From: Acidulodesulfobacterium sp021802425
GTDB taxonomy: Bacteria > SZUA-79 > Acidulodesulfobacterales > Acidulodesulfobacteraceae
Assembly: GCA_021802425.1 (NCBI GenBank)
Contig: JAJZXJ010000007.1
Coordinates: forward strand, 25,487-89,486
Length of the DNA stretch: 64,000 nt
Direction of reading: 5' to 3'
Below, piece by piece: positions 8,940 through 17,826 of this stretch (within the stretch, counting starts at the first letter, position 1; every line of letters begins with the position of its first letter). The position numbers and the translations under genes are program-made. The notes below the pieces were generated by a model, which made no database searches, had not been told where the DNA came from, and worked only from the letters and a program-made list of their open reading frames with translations.

Positions 8940-9089
8940 ATGAAACGAACATTTCAACCCAGTAAATTAAAAAGAAAGAGAACGCACGGTTTTTTGAGCC
9001 GCATGAGCACAAAGAACGGAAGATTAGTTTTATCGAGACGCAGAAGAAAAGGGCGCAAGACACTGGTTCCCGTTATAAGTTCCAAATAA
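8940..9089 (+). CDS. rpmH: 50S ribosomal protein L34
   Basis: 49 residues translated directly from the sequence: begins MKRTFQPSKLKRKRTHGFLS, continues RMSTKNGRLVLSRRRRKGRK and ends TLVPVISSK. The MKRTFQPS start and the Arg/Lys-rich RRRRKGR core are diagnostic of bL34. The start follows GGAGCAACTTT, a good ribosome site. First gene of the rpmH-rnpA-yidD-yidC-mnmE cluster; the five extra C-terminal residues after the usual TLxV are not unusual. Confidence 0.96.
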   Translation: MKRTFQPSKLKRKRTHGFLSRMSTKNGRLVLSRRRRKGRKTLVPVISSK

Positions 9090-9153
9090 TTTTTTACTCT
9101 TGTAAATTTTTTATCGATTACCAAAAATATATTTATTTTTAGCGCCGGCTTTA

Positions 9154-9486
9154 ATGGCTATTTCACCTATCAGGTTTAAATTAAGGGATAGTTTTAAACT
9201 AAAAGATAAAGGATATATTAACTATATCTTTAATAAAGGCAGTAAAAAACTTCAAAAAAGCTCGATTATCTTTTATACCGAATCCGATCGGTTTAAATTT
9301 TTAATATCTTTTAAAAAAAGGCTCTTAAATTCGGCAAGGCGAAATAAGTTAAAAAGGCAGATTAAAGAATTTATAAGGCTTAACCAATATAACCTTAAAA
9401 AAATCGATTGCGCAATTCTAATTGCAAGGCATCCTTCTTCCAAGCGCCAATTATCCAATGAGCTTGAGTTTTTGTTAATAAAATGA
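9154..9486 (+). CDS. rnpA: Ribonuclease P protein component
   Basis: 110 residues. FKLRDSFKLKDKGYINYIFNKGSK at the start and the basic RNR-type helix ARRNKLKRQIKEFIR identify RnpA, which helps RNase P RNA bind pre-tRNA. Lies between rpmH and yidD as in most bacteria; its last 4 bases overlap the start of yidD (ATGA), implying translational coupling. The RNase P RNA itself is not in the window. Confidence 0.93.
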   Translation: MAISPIRFKLRDSFKLKDKGYINYIFNKGSKKLQKSSIIFYTESDRFKFLISFKKRLLNSARRNKLKRQIKEFIRLNQYNLKKIDCAILIARHPSSKRQLSNELEFLLIK

Positions 9487-9707
9487 AAATTCTAAATAAA
9501 ATTTTTATAGGAATAATAAATTTTTATAAGAGATTTATATCTCCCTTGCTGCCGCAAAGCTGCAGGTTTTATCCAACTTGTTCGGAGTATGCGCTTGAAT
9601 GTTTTAAGTCTTTTGGCTTTATCAAAGCTTTATATCTCTCTTCGTACAGGATTTTAAGGTGCAATCCTTTATCGAAAGGCGGATACGACCCTGTTCCCAG
9701 AAACTAA
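9483..9707 (+). CDS. yidD: Membrane protein insertion efficiency factor YidD
   Basis: 74 residues with the diagnostic block YKRFISPLLPQSCRFYPTCSEYALE and the terminal RCNPLSKGGYDPVP. YidD is a small membrane-associated protein that aids YidC/Sec-dependent insertion. Overlaps rnpA by 4 bases and precedes yidC by 21 bases. Confidence 0.95.
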   Translation: MKILNKIFIGIINFYKRFISPLLPQSCRFYPTCSEYALECFKSFGFIKALYLSSYRILRCNPLSKGGYDPVPRN

Positions 9708-9728
9708 TATTTTTAATGGAGAATTTTT

Positions 9729-11282
9729 TTGGAAAAAAGAATTATAATCGCGTCAATTTTATCCGTTATCTTAATTTTAGCATGGGGCTATCTTATGCCT
9801 CACGCAGGGCAAAACAAGGCCGCGGTTACCAAGCCGGCGGCTACAAGCGGCAAGATCACGCAGCCGCAGACCAAGGAACCTGTCGTAGAAAAAAATGCCC
9901 CTTCCAAATCTAAAAAGCCGATTGCCGTATCAAAATCCGTCCAATCCATCAAAAGCGTATCATATAAAGGGGACAAAATTTATGCAATGTTTAACATACC
10001 CGACGGCGCCGTTTCCAAATTAAATCTTTTAAAGTATTCATATACCGAAAAAAATTTAGAAAACAAGGTTAATCTGGCAAACACGCAAAAAATAGCGCAG
10101 ATAATTAATTTTATTCCCCAAAATGCCCAATCATCCCTTAAGCTTGTAAACATAAAAAAAGAAAAAGATTCGGTTAAATTTTTTTACGATATTAATAATA
10201 AGATAATCTTAGTAAAGGACTATAAATTTTTAAACGGAAAATATCTTTTAACTAATGACATTTCTATTAAAAACCTTACAAATAAACCTATAGTATTCAA
10301 GGGTCATTATGTTCTTTCGGCTGCCTTAAAACCTGTTTCTAAAAATTTAAATTACATCAATTTTTCGCCGATTATTTATATTAATAAAGGTTCCGTAACA
10401 CCTGATACGACCCAAACTACAAAATATAAAGGAGATATTTCGTTTGCCGGTTTTAACTCAAAATACTTTATGCTTGCGGCGGTATCGCCCGGCAATACCG
10501 TTTCCGTTAAAAAAACCGATAAAATAATCTCTTTTATAATTCCCAAAAGGGTATTGATTTCTCCTAAAAAAACCGCCGATATTTCTTTAAATGTTTACGG
10601 CGGTCCAAAAAAATTATCCCTTCTTACGCCGCTGGGGCACGGCCTTAATTCAACCCTGGATTTTGGATTTTTTGGATTTTTCTCGATAATTTTATTGCAC
10701 ATACTGGAATTTTTTTACGGCTTTGTCCATAATTACGGTCTTGCAATAATACTCCTTGTTTTGGCCATAAGAATCGTTTTTTATCCGCTTACCTATACGG
10801 GTTTTAAATCGATGAAACAGATGCAAAAGTTAACCCCTAAAATAAACGAATTAAGGGAAAGGTATAAAGACAACAAGACAGAATTAAATAAAAAAATTAT
10901 GGAACTTTATAAAGAAAGCAGAGTCAACCCTTTTGGCGGATGCCTGCCTATGATATTGCAAATTCCGGTTTTTTACGGCTTATATATGACGCTTTTGATG
11001 TCCATACAGCTTAGAAATGCGCCGTTTGTCTTCTGGATACATAATCTTTCAATCCAGGATCCTTATTATATTTTACCCGTTTTAATGGGGCTGACTATGT
11101 TGATTTCGCAAAAAATGAACCCCGTTATCGGGGACCCCACTCAGGCTAAAATAATGTTAATCCTTCCGATAGTTTTTACCTTTGTTTTTATCCATTTTCC
11201 TGCAGGGCTTCTTTTATACTGGACGGTTAACAATATATTAACCATCGCCCAACAATATATTATTAATAGAAAATTTGCTTAA
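9729..11282 (+). CDS. yidC: Membrane protein insertase YidC
   Basis: 517 residues. N-terminal anchor helix (IIIASILSVILILAWGYL), a Lys/Ala-rich linker, periplasmic domain to about residue 310, then the conserved five-helix insertase core beginning GFFGFFSIILLHILEFFY and including YPLTYTGFKSMKQMQKL, NPFGGCLPMILQIPVFYGLY and FPAGLLLYWTVNNILTIAQQ. Gram-negative type because of the periplasmic domain. The start is TTG: GGAG lies 7 bases upstream and the only nearby ATG (9716) is in another frame. Confidence 0.95.
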   Translation: MEKRIIIASILSVILILAWGYLMPHAGQNKAAVTKPAATSGKITQPQTKEPVVEKNAPSKSKKPIAVSKSVQSIKSVSYKGDKIYAMFNIPDGAVSKLNLLKYSYTEKNLENKVNLANTQKIAQIINFIPQNAQSSLKLVNIKKEKDSVKFFYDINNKIILVKDYKFLNGKYLLTNDISIKNLTNKPIVFKGHYVLSAALKPVSKNLNYINFSPIIYINKGSVTPDTTQTTKYKGDISFAGFNSKYFMLAAVSPGNTVSVKKTDKIISFIIPKRVLISPKKTADISLNVYGGPKKLSLLTPLGHGLNSTLDFGFFGFFSIILLHILEFFYGFVHNYGLAIILLVLAIRIVFYPLTYTGFKSMKQMQKLTPKINELRERYKDNKTELNKKIMELYKESRVNPFGGCLPMILQIPVFYGLYMTLLMSIQLRNAPFVFWIHNLSIQDPYYILPVLMGLTMLISQKMNPVIGDPTQAKIMLILPIVFTFVFIHFPAGLLLYWTVNNILTIAQQYIINRKFA

Positions 11283-11387
11283 TTATATAGACTGGTAAAC
11301 TGGATAAACCCAGGGTTGTTTCATTATTTTCGTTGCATGGTTATTATGTAATCATATGCCTTTATATGGCTTTAAGGTTAGTTAAAA

Positions 11388-12815
11388 ATGGCCGTTAAAT
11401 CCTCGCTTTTTAAAGAAATCGACACTATTTGCGCAATATCTTCCCCCGCCGGCGAGGGTGCTATAAGCATTATACGGGCTTCAGGAAAAGACTCTATAAA
11501 TATTATAGGAAAAATTTTTAAGCCGTACGGCAAAAGCGCTTATCCGCTTACGCCGCGTTATTTTTATGCCGGCCGGATTTATGATCCGTTTATAGGTTCC
11601 TTTATAGATGAAGCTGCCTGCGTTTATATAAAAGGTCCGGATTCATACACCGGCGAGGATATGTTCGAGATATATCCCCACGGAGGTATATTTAATACGC
11701 GGTATATTCTTGAAATCATACTGAAATCGGGGGCGAGGCTTGCCTATAACGGGGAATTCACCAAAAGGGCATACCTAAATAACAAGATAAACCTTATTCA
11801 GGCAGAGGCAATTTTAGAAATTATAAAGGCTAATTCGGTAAAGGCGCTTTTGATTGCCAACAACGAATTAAACGGTCTTTTAGAAAAAAGGATAAAAGCC
11901 GTTAAAGATGATTATCTTTATCTTTTGGCTGCGGTAGAAGCATTAATCGATTTTCCGGAGGAAGAGTTTAAGGATATGGATAACGAGTTCTTTAAAGCGG
12001 CTTATAATCTTGCCGGTTCAATTAAAGATTTGATTAACTCTTATGAAAATTATAACTTAAACAGGCAGGGTTTAAGCGTTGTTATAGCAGGAAAACCTAA
12101 TGCCGGAAAGTCCAGTCTTTTAAATGCCTTGCTGGGAAAAAACAGGGCAATCGTTTCGGATATGCCCGGAACCACGAGGGATTACATCGAAGACAATATA
12201 TTTTTATTCAATAAACCGATAAAAGTCGTCGATACTGCGGGATTGCGTAAATCCAATGATTTAATCGAAAGCGAAGGTATAAAATTAACATACGGGCAAA
12301 TCGAAAAAGCCGATATAGTAATTTATATTTGCGATGCGCAGGATGATTTCGCCGATTTTAATTTTACTGTAGATTATGAAATACTCAAGCTTAAAAATGT
12401 GATTTTAGTTTTAAATAAGATTGATTTATTGCCGTCAGGTGATTTAACAAATAAAAAAGATGAGCTATTTAAGAAGGCGGTTGATAAATTTGCATTATCA
12501 AAGTTAGTTTTGATGAGCGTTAAAAATAATATCGGAATAGATTTGTTAAAAGATGCTCTTTACGATATAATTTTAAAAATCGAAAGCGGCGTTAAAGAAG
12601 ATGTCAGCATTACGACTATAAGGCAAAAGACGCTGTTGGAAAAATCCCATGACTTATTGCAAAAAGGAATTTTGAAGTATAAAAATAGCGAGCCGCTTGA
12701 ACTTATATCAATTGATTTAAGGGAGGCCGCCTGTTATCTGGATGAAATAATCGGCGGCGTTACAAATGAAGATATACTCGATAAACTTTTCAAAGAGTTT
12801 TGCATCGGGAAATAA
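11388..12815 (+). CDS. mnmE: tRNA uridine-5-carboxymethylaminomethyl(34) synthesis GTPase MnmE
   Basis: 475 residues. N-terminal folate-binding domain (DTICAISSPAGEGAISIIRASG), helical domain, an inserted G domain with P-loop GKPNAGKSSLLNALLG (about residue 234), DMPGTTRDYIED, DTAGLR and NKID, and the terminal CIGK with the catalytic Cys. Works with MnmG (21033-22844 here) to modify the wobble uridine of tRNAs. Last gene of the origin-proximal plus-strand cluster, 105 bases after yidC. Confidence 0.96.
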   Translation: MAVKSSLFKEIDTICAISSPAGEGAISIIRASGKDSINIIGKIFKPYGKSAYPLTPRYFYAGRIYDPFIGSFIDEAACVYIKGPDSYTGEDMFEIYPHGGIFNTRYILEIILKSGARLAYNGEFTKRAYLNNKINLIQAEAILEIIKANSVKALLIANNELNGLLEKRIKAVKDDYLYLLAAVEALIDFPEEEFKDMDNEFFKAAYNLAGSIKDLINSYENYNLNRQGLSVVIAGKPNAGKSSLLNALLGKNRAIVSDMPGTTRDYIEDNIFLFNKPIKVVDTAGLRKSNDLIESEGIKLTYGQIEKADIVIYICDAQDDFADFNFTVDYEILKLKNVILVLNKIDLLPSGDLTNKKDELFKKAVDKFALSKLVLMSVKNNIGIDLLKDALYDIILKIESGVKEDVSITTIRQKTLLEKSHDLLQKGILKYKNSEPLELISIDLREAACYLDEIIGGVTNEDILDKLFKEFCIGK

Positions 12816-12823
12816 TATAATGA

Positions 12824-12882
12824 CCAAATCCAGATTTAGAAACTATTTTAGATATTCCAATGCTAAGTAAATCTGGATTTGG
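12824..12882. repeat. 15-base perfect inverted repeat after mnmE
   Basis: Left arm CCAAATCCAGATTTA at 12824-12838 and its exact reverse complement at 12868-12882, with a 29-base loop. It sits 8 bases after the mnmE stop. There is no T-tract, so it is a poor intrinsic terminator. The right arm plus flank (ATTCCCAAATCCAGA on the minus strand, 12872-12886) recurs at 50923-50937, suggesting a dispersed repeat. Confidence 0.7.
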
Positions 12883-12961
12883 GAATGCGGTGTTTTTATC
12901 AACCTTAAGCGAAGCGCCGCAGGAGAGTTAAAATTAACCTTAATTAACGTGGAGGACAAGA

Positions 12962-14380
12962 ATGAAAAGGACCTTATTCGGCATTGCTCTTATTACATTA
13001 ATTGCAATCAGCGGAATGTTTTTTCTTTCCGGATGCGCAAAAAAAGCTTCCAAGCCGCCCGTTACTTCCGGGCCAGGCATAGCCGGCGTGGTTTACCCGT
13101 CAAGCTGGCACATGTACGCTTTAAATCCGGGACATGCCGCTACATTTAATAAATCCGGTGAAAAAGCCGCCGCCGTTTCATGGAAGTTCGGGGTGAAAAA
13201 TGCAATACCTTTTAGCATGCCCGTATCCGAGATTAAAAAGAAGTATGTCGGTATTACCAATGTCCGGGATCTTATCGGCATACCGATAGGCGTTGCGGTT
13301 GTTAAAGGCGTGGTCTTTGCGCCTAATGATAACGGTTATGTTTATGCCATTAACGCAGCAAATGGACAACTTATTTGGAAAGCTAATGTTTTAAACCAAA
13401 TTATGTCAACCCCTATTGTTGCAAATACTCCAAAGGGCGAATTGGTATATGTAGGAGGCGGTAATTCTGTTTTTGCATATTCCCATGCCGTAAAATTTGG
13501 CGTTCCCGGCGCTCAAGTTATCAGGGGAGTTGATGTTAGCGGAGTCTATGCGTTAAATGCAAAAAACGGCCGTCTTGTTTGGGCTTATCACACAAAAGGC
13601 GAAGATATGCCGACAGGTATTTACTATAAAAATAAATTTATTTTTGGTAACGGTGACGGGCATATTTACGCTCTTGATGCCGCCGCCGGCAAACTTTTAT
13701 GGAGGGTATATATTAAATCGTTTGTAAGTATGTCATCGGCCGTAAGATACCATAATTTCATTATTATGGGCGGAACGCATCCAAATTATCTTTATGCCGT
13801 AAATGCTAATACGGGTAAACTCGCATGGAAAGTTATGCCTCCGAAGGTATTTTCCAGCTCAATGGGAGACGGTTCTCCTGCGGTTTCCGTAAAAAATGGT
13901 ATAGTTGTCATCCAGATTGAACGGAAAGCCCCCGGTGTTCATCGTTCTTCAAGCGTTGAAATCGGCTTAAATGCGAAAAACGGAAAAATTTTGTGGTCAA
14001 CTAATCTTGGCGAGGGTATTGTGCCGCCAAGAAATAAAGATGCCGTTCCGATGATTTATAAAGGTGTTATTTATACGGGAAGTCCGGTTACGGCAACGGC
14101 TTATGCTTTAGATGTAAAAACAGGCAGGATTCTTTGGAGAACTCCATTGCATGTCAGGATGAAAGCCGCCCCGAGCATTCAGGGTCAAGACCTGTTCTTT
14201 CCTGTTGGCAATGGAAAGATATTTGTTGTGAATAAGGCGGACGGAAAAATTATCCATATATATGTTTCGGGTAATGGCGGTTTCGGACCGCAAAATGCGG
14301 TTATAGTTGACCACACAATGTTTATTGGAAGTAACTTTGGTTGGGTTTATGCAATACCGACTTCGAAAATTGTTGGTTAA
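12962..14380 (+). CDS. PQQ-type beta-propeller lipoprotein
   Basis: 472 residues. A lipoprotein signal ends LSGC with the acylated Cys at about residue 25, so the protein is membrane-anchored on the outer side of the inner membrane or sorted outward. The body is a repeat of propeller blades with the PQQ-like motif (YVYAINAANGQLIWKANV, VYALNAKNGRLVWAYHT, HIYALDAAAGKLLWRV, AYALDVKTGRILWRTP, and others; about seven). No Cys pair or haem motif suggestive of a quinoprotein dehydrogenase was seen, so it may be a BamB-like scaffold rather than an enzyme. GGAGG lies 7 bases before the ATG. It stands alone between mnmE and the HAMP protein. Confidence 0.8.
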   Translation: MKRTLFGIALITLIAISGMFFLSGCAKKASKPPVTSGPGIAGVVYPSSWHMYALNPGHAATFNKSGEKAAAVSWKFGVKNAIPFSMPVSEIKKKYVGITNVRDLIGIPIGVAVVKGVVFAPNDNGYVYAINAANGQLIWKANVLNQIMSTPIVANTPKGELVYVGGGNSVFAYSHAVKFGVPGAQVIRGVDVSGVYALNAKNGRLVWAYHTKGEDMPTGIYYKNKFIFGNGDGHIYALDAAAGKLLWRVYIKSFVSMSSAVRYHNFIIMGGTHPNYLYAVNANTGKLAWKVMPPKVFSSSMGDGSPAVSVKNGIVVIQIERKAPGVHRSSSVEIGLNAKNGKILWSTNLGEGIVPPRNKDAVPMIYKGVIYTGSPVTATAYALDVKTGRILWRTPLHVRMKAAPSIQGQDLFFPVGNGKIFVVNKADGKIIHIYVSGNGGFGPQNAVIVDHTMFIGSNFGWVYAIPTSKIVG

Positions 14381-14414
14381 CTAATAAATAAAATACTGTT
14401 TAAAGATGACACCC

Positions 14415-14508
14415 TGATTCTGCGTTAGACATTCTAAATAACACCGCCCTCCTTTTATGGGGAGTGTTAGGGGGGGTATAGAAATAATCATTTTCTGATG
14501 CAGAATCA
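14415..14508. repeat. Nested inverted repeat after the propeller gene
   Basis: An outer stem pairs 14415-14429 with 14494-14508 (TGATTCTGC / GCAGAATCA perfect, extended with two G.U pairs). Inside it TAACAC (14439-14444) pairs with GTGTTA (14464-14469), enclosing CTCC/GGAG. The whole could fold as one structured RNA or DNA element. No T-tract follows it. Nature unknown. Confidence 0.55.
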
Positions 14509-14526
14509 AGGATCAGTGGAAAAAAC

Positions 14527-14555
14527 TTGACACTGCCTAAATAAAATTATATATT
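14527..14555 (+). promoter_or_regulatory. Probable promoter upstream of the HAMP protein
   Basis: TTGACA at 14527-14532, 17-base spacer, TATATT at 14550-14555 (5 of 6), about 62 bases before the HAMP-protein start. A tRNA-like D-arm sequence begins inside and just after the -10 box. Confidence 0.5.
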
Positions 14556-14616
14556 AGCTCAATTGGCAGAGGAGTATTATTGTCTGCCCCAAATAATATA
14601 GGATGAATAATTAATA

Positions 14617-15399
14617 ATGACTATAAAAGCTAAACTTATATTGATTGAACTGATTTTAATAATCGGTTTTGGAATAATCTGGGTTTTTACCTATACCACA
14701 ACCTCTACAATTTCAAAAGATATGAAAGAAATGGCTGCTTACAATTTAAATTACGGAAAGCTTCAAAATTTAAGAGGATATATGTACAAAGTTGCGGCGG
14801 CAAGCAGGCAAATTATAATAATACCAAGCAAAAAATTGCCATATAAACAATATGTTAAGGCTACCAATGGAATTATAAAATTATATCCTATTTTAAATAA
14901 TCTTCCAGGCGGATTAGTTACAAAAGGTTTATTTATTCAATTTATTTCCCATACAACAAAAGCGGTCAACTTTGCGAGAGCTGGAAATAAAAATATGGCG
15001 ATACATACAGAATTATTAGCTACAGCTCACTACTGGATTTCCATGAGAAAGCATTTGGCAACAATGCTCAATGCGGAATTTGGCTATATAACTTTAATTC
15101 ATAAAACGGTTAACAACGAAGCTCTTACATTAAATGAGACAATTTTTATAATGGTTATAATATTTATTCTGACATTAGTTGTCGTTATAACGTTATTAAG
15201 TAAAGGAATAATCAAGCCGATTGAAAGACTAACCGAACATGCTACCCAAATATCATTGGGAAAATCTACCGATGACTTTATCGTTAAATCCAATGATGAA
15301 ATCGGCAAGCTTGCCATTGCATTTAATAGGCTAAAAAAAAGTTATTTAAAAGCTGTTGAAATGCTTATTAAAAGTAAATCAAATCACAACCAACCCTAA
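14617..15399 (+). CDS. Two-helix membrane protein with a HAMP domain and no output domain
   Basis: 260 residues. Membrane helix 1 at about 7-27, a periplasmic helical sensor region of about 145 residues, helix 2 at about 173-195, then a HAMP domain (KPIERLTEHATQISLGK, then DEIGKLAIAFNRLKKS) and a stop about 15 residues later. HAMP modules normally pass a signal to a kinase, cyclase or methyl-accepting domain; none follows in any frame. It may act by partnering another receptor or be a truncated chemoreceptor. The ligand-binding part resembles a four-helix-bundle sensor only in general character. Confidence 0.65.
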   Translation: MTIKAKLILIELILIIGFGIIWVFTYTTTSTISKDMKEMAAYNLNYGKLQNLRGYMYKVAAASRQIIIIPSKKLPYKQYVKATNGIIKLYPILNNLPGGLVTKGLFIQFISHTTKAVNFARAGNKNMAIHTELLATAHYWISMRKHLATMLNAEFGYITLIHKTVNNEALTLNETIFIMVIIFILTLVVVITLLSKGIIKPIERLTEHATQISLGKSTDDFIVKSNDEIGKLAIAFNRLKKSYLKAVEMLIKSKSNHNQP

Positions 15400-15469
15400 A
15401 AATCAACATTTAATACTCTTTCCGTTAATTATATGCGTTGGCGCCGAATAGGTATATACACAGCGCATT

Positions 15470-16327
15470 TTACACTACAGAAGTTTCTGAAGGCATATTT
15501 TTATGCATCCAGATATCAAGAGGGATAGTAAGAATATCTTCAATTTCAGGTATAAGAGTCTGGTCTTTTCTAAGGTCAATTATCTTAAAGTAATTTTTGC
15601 ATATCCTGCAGTATTGCAGACAGGCATTGCCGTATTCATCGGATTTGAAAATTTCTAACCTGGAGGGGTCTTCCTCGCCGCAAAAAACACACTGAACCCT
15701 GTAATATCGCCATGCGTTTCCGCACTTTGAACATTCAAGCATTAAATAATTTTGCGTTTCGTCATCGGATTTTAAAAAACCGTAAGAAGGCTCGCTGCCG
15801 CAAAAAGAGCAGGTATTGCTAAAATTATCGAGGTTATCATTGGAATTATATTCGCTGGGACCCTGACCATCTTTATTTTTCAGATATATAGCCATAGACT
15901 CCAAAAATGGTCTTAAAAATCCCTCAAATAAAATAATCTCGTCCGATTTAAGGCGTGTCAAATAATCATAGTTATAGTTGAAGAAATTGCGCAAATATTT
16001 CTCTGTATCATTATTTAAACGGGATGAAATGTCGTACGGGATATTTTTAATAAAAAAATCGAACAGATTTGCTATCCTGCCGGCATTAATCCTCATGCTT
16101 CCGATAAGCGGGCGGTCAAAAGTTTTTCCCCTTACAGGCAAAGGCAAGCTGTAAATATCTTTAATATTTTCCTTTAAAATTTTTGAAACAAGGCTCTTCT
16201 GCGAAATAAGAATGTTTTTATAAATATCGGATACGCCTTCAAGGTTTGCTCCTGCCCCTTTTCTTTTATCTAAATTATACAATTTAAGGTCTATATTTTT
16301 CATTACCTGTTCAAAACTATCCATCAT
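15470..16327 (-). CDS. fdhE: Formate dehydrogenase accessory protein FdhE
   Basis: 285 residues. The C-terminal half has four CxxC knuckles (CSFC, CSKC, CVFC, CRIC) forming the FdhE rubredoxin-like iron sites, with the family phrase SFCGSEP. FdhE is a cytoplasmic factor needed for maturation of respiratory formate dehydrogenases. AGGAG lies 6 bases before the ATG. Third gene of the fdnG-fdnHI-fdhE operon, 11 bases after fdnHI. Confidence 0.9.
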   Translation of the reverse strand: MMDSFEQVMKNIDLKLYNLDKRKGAGANLEGVSDIYKNILISQKSLVSKILKENIKDIYSLPLPVRGKTFDRPLIGSMRINAGRIANLFDFFIKNIPYDISSRLNNDTEKYLRNFFNYNYDYLTRLKSDEIILFEGFLRPFLESMAIYLKNKDGQGPSEYNSNDNLDNFSNTCSFCGSEPSYGFLKSDDETQNYLMLECSKCGNAWRYYRVQCVFCGEEDPSRLEIFKSDEYGNACLQYCRICKNYFKIIDLRKDQTLIPEIEDILTIPLDIWMHKNMPSETSVV

Positions 16328-16338
16328 TTCGCATCTCC

Positions 16339-17814
16339 TTATTTATTGCCGTTAAGCCATAATCCGTGATGGAATCTTGCCCATGACGATTTTACTTTTC
16401 CCGTAATCATGCCTCCGAGCGAACCGGGGACGGCTATTAAGCTCAGATAAAAGTGCGCTATTATCGCGCTTATGAAAAATATTGCCGTTAACTCGTGAAT
16501 AAAAAGGCCGAATCTTGCCGCAAAGGAGCCGAAAAAACCTGGGAACCATATAAACAGCCCCGAGATAAAAAGCAGTGCAAGCCCCGCCGAAAAACACCAG
16601 AAGACCAACTTTTGTCCGCCGTTAAATTTATCCGATTTAACGATATTTTTTTCGTCATGAACCAAGTATGAATATATATTTTTAATGAAATCTATATCAT
16701 ACGGCTTTATCGCCATATCCTTAAACCATCTGATAAAGAGGAGGCCGAACGATATAAGGAATATAACTCCTATCCACGGGTGAAGAAATCGTGAAGACTG
16801 CGGCCCTCCAAGGATATTTGACAACCAGAAAAGTTTCGGGGAATAAAGGGATAATCCCGATACAACGAGTAAAACAGCGGAAATTGCCACAGTCCAGTGA
16901 ATAATTCTGGTTGCAAGATTATGCCTGTCTATTTCCTCCTCTTTGCCCTCTTTAGCGGCTAAAGCTTCCGGCGCTTTTGATGGTCCGGCTGTTATCAAGT
17001 GGACAAATGAACCCGCGGTGGTCAGACCCATAAATAAACCTCCGAATACCGCAAGCGGACCTTTAGTGAATGTCGTAAGCGGCGAAACTTCCGGATTTTT
17101 TGGAAGTTCGTAATCTTCCGTATTATTTCCGTAAGGGAGGATAGTCATAACATGGGTTCCGCCGACGCCTTTGGGGCTGTATAGTTTTGCATTTTTAAAT
17201 CCCCTTTTTACGAGTTTTTTAATTTCCGTCTTTGCGTTGTCCAATATCTTATGTTTTTCTCCGAATGTTATAGCGGAAGTAGGGCAGGCTTTGGCACACG
17301 AAGGAGGAAGCCCCGCGTCTATTCTGTCTATGCAAAGCGTGCATTTATATACCCTATTGGATACGGCGTCAAATTGGGGAATATTGAACGGGCAGGCCGA
17401 GACGCAAAATTGGCAGCCGGTGCATTTATCCTGATTGAAATCCACTATGCCGTTTTCATATTGAACGATAGCATAAGGAGAAGGGCATGCGGTAAGGCAG
17501 GCCGGATTTTCGCAATGCATGCATCCGTTTTTTCTCATAAGGTATTTGACATTTCCGCCTATTACGGCTTCGTTAAAATATACCATCGTCCATGTCGTAG
17601 GAGTAAGCGAGCGGTGAAGCTGCATGCTTCCGAAGTTTTCGGTTTTATCGGGGGGCAAGTTATTCCATTCCTTGCACGCCACCTCGCAAGCCTTGCACCC
17701 GGTGCATCTCGAGAGGTCTATAAGCTTAACTAATGCAGGCGTTTCCGTTCTTATAGCAGGTGAATTTGACGAAACGGCCGAAGCGTTTTTTATGGCTATA
17801 CTATTATTAATCAT
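16339..17814 (-). CDS. Formate dehydrogenase iron-sulfur subunit fused to cytochrome b subunit
   Basis: 491 residues, about the sum of FdnH and FdnI. Residues 27-215 form the ferredoxin-like part with four cysteine groups (CTGCKACEVAC at about 37-47, CMHCENPACLTAC, CTGCQFCVSAC, and CTLC...CAKAC), the pattern of four [4Fe-4S] clusters. A membrane helix at about 245-268 matches the C-terminal helix of FdnH. From about 298 the sequence is a cytochrome b (RIIHWTVAISAVLLV, FLHPWIGVIF, FIHELTAIFFISAIIAHFYLS) with haem-ligand histidines. It would carry electrons from FdnG to quinone in one polypeptide. AAGGAG precedes the ATG; 12 bases after fdnG. Confidence 0.85.
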   Translation of the reverse strand: MINNSIAIKNASAVSSNSPAIRTETPALVKLIDLSRCTGCKACEVACKEWNNLPPDKTENFGSMQLHRSLTPTTWTMVYFNEAVIGGNVKYLMRKNGCMHCENPACLTACPSPYAIVQYENGIVDFNQDKCTGCQFCVSACPFNIPQFDAVSNRVYKCTLCIDRIDAGLPPSCAKACPTSAITFGEKHKILDNAKTEIKKLVKRGFKNAKLYSPKGVGGTHVMTILPYGNNTEDYELPKNPEVSPLTTFTKGPLAVFGGLFMGLTTAGSFVHLITAGPSKAPEALAAKEGKEEEIDRHNLATRIIHWTVAISAVLLVVSGLSLYSPKLFWLSNILGGPQSSRFLHPWIGVIFLISFGLLFIRWFKDMAIKPYDIDFIKNIYSYLVHDEKNIVKSDKFNGGQKLVFWCFSAGLALLFISGLFIWFPGFFGSFAARFGLFIHELTAIFFISAIIAHFYLSLIAVPGSLGGMITGKVKSSWARFHHGLWLNGNK

Positions 17815-17826
17815 AATAATCTCTCC

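Noticed and set aside
9659..9913. 84-codon ORF overlapping yidD and yidC
   Set aside because: Shadow of yidC in another frame.
12824..12882. Rho-independent terminator of mnmE
   Set aside because: The stem has a 29-base loop and no T-tract; more likely a dispersed repeat.
14553..14610. Intact tRNA gene
   Set aside because: Only a D-arm-like segment; no T-arm, no acceptor pairing, no CCA.
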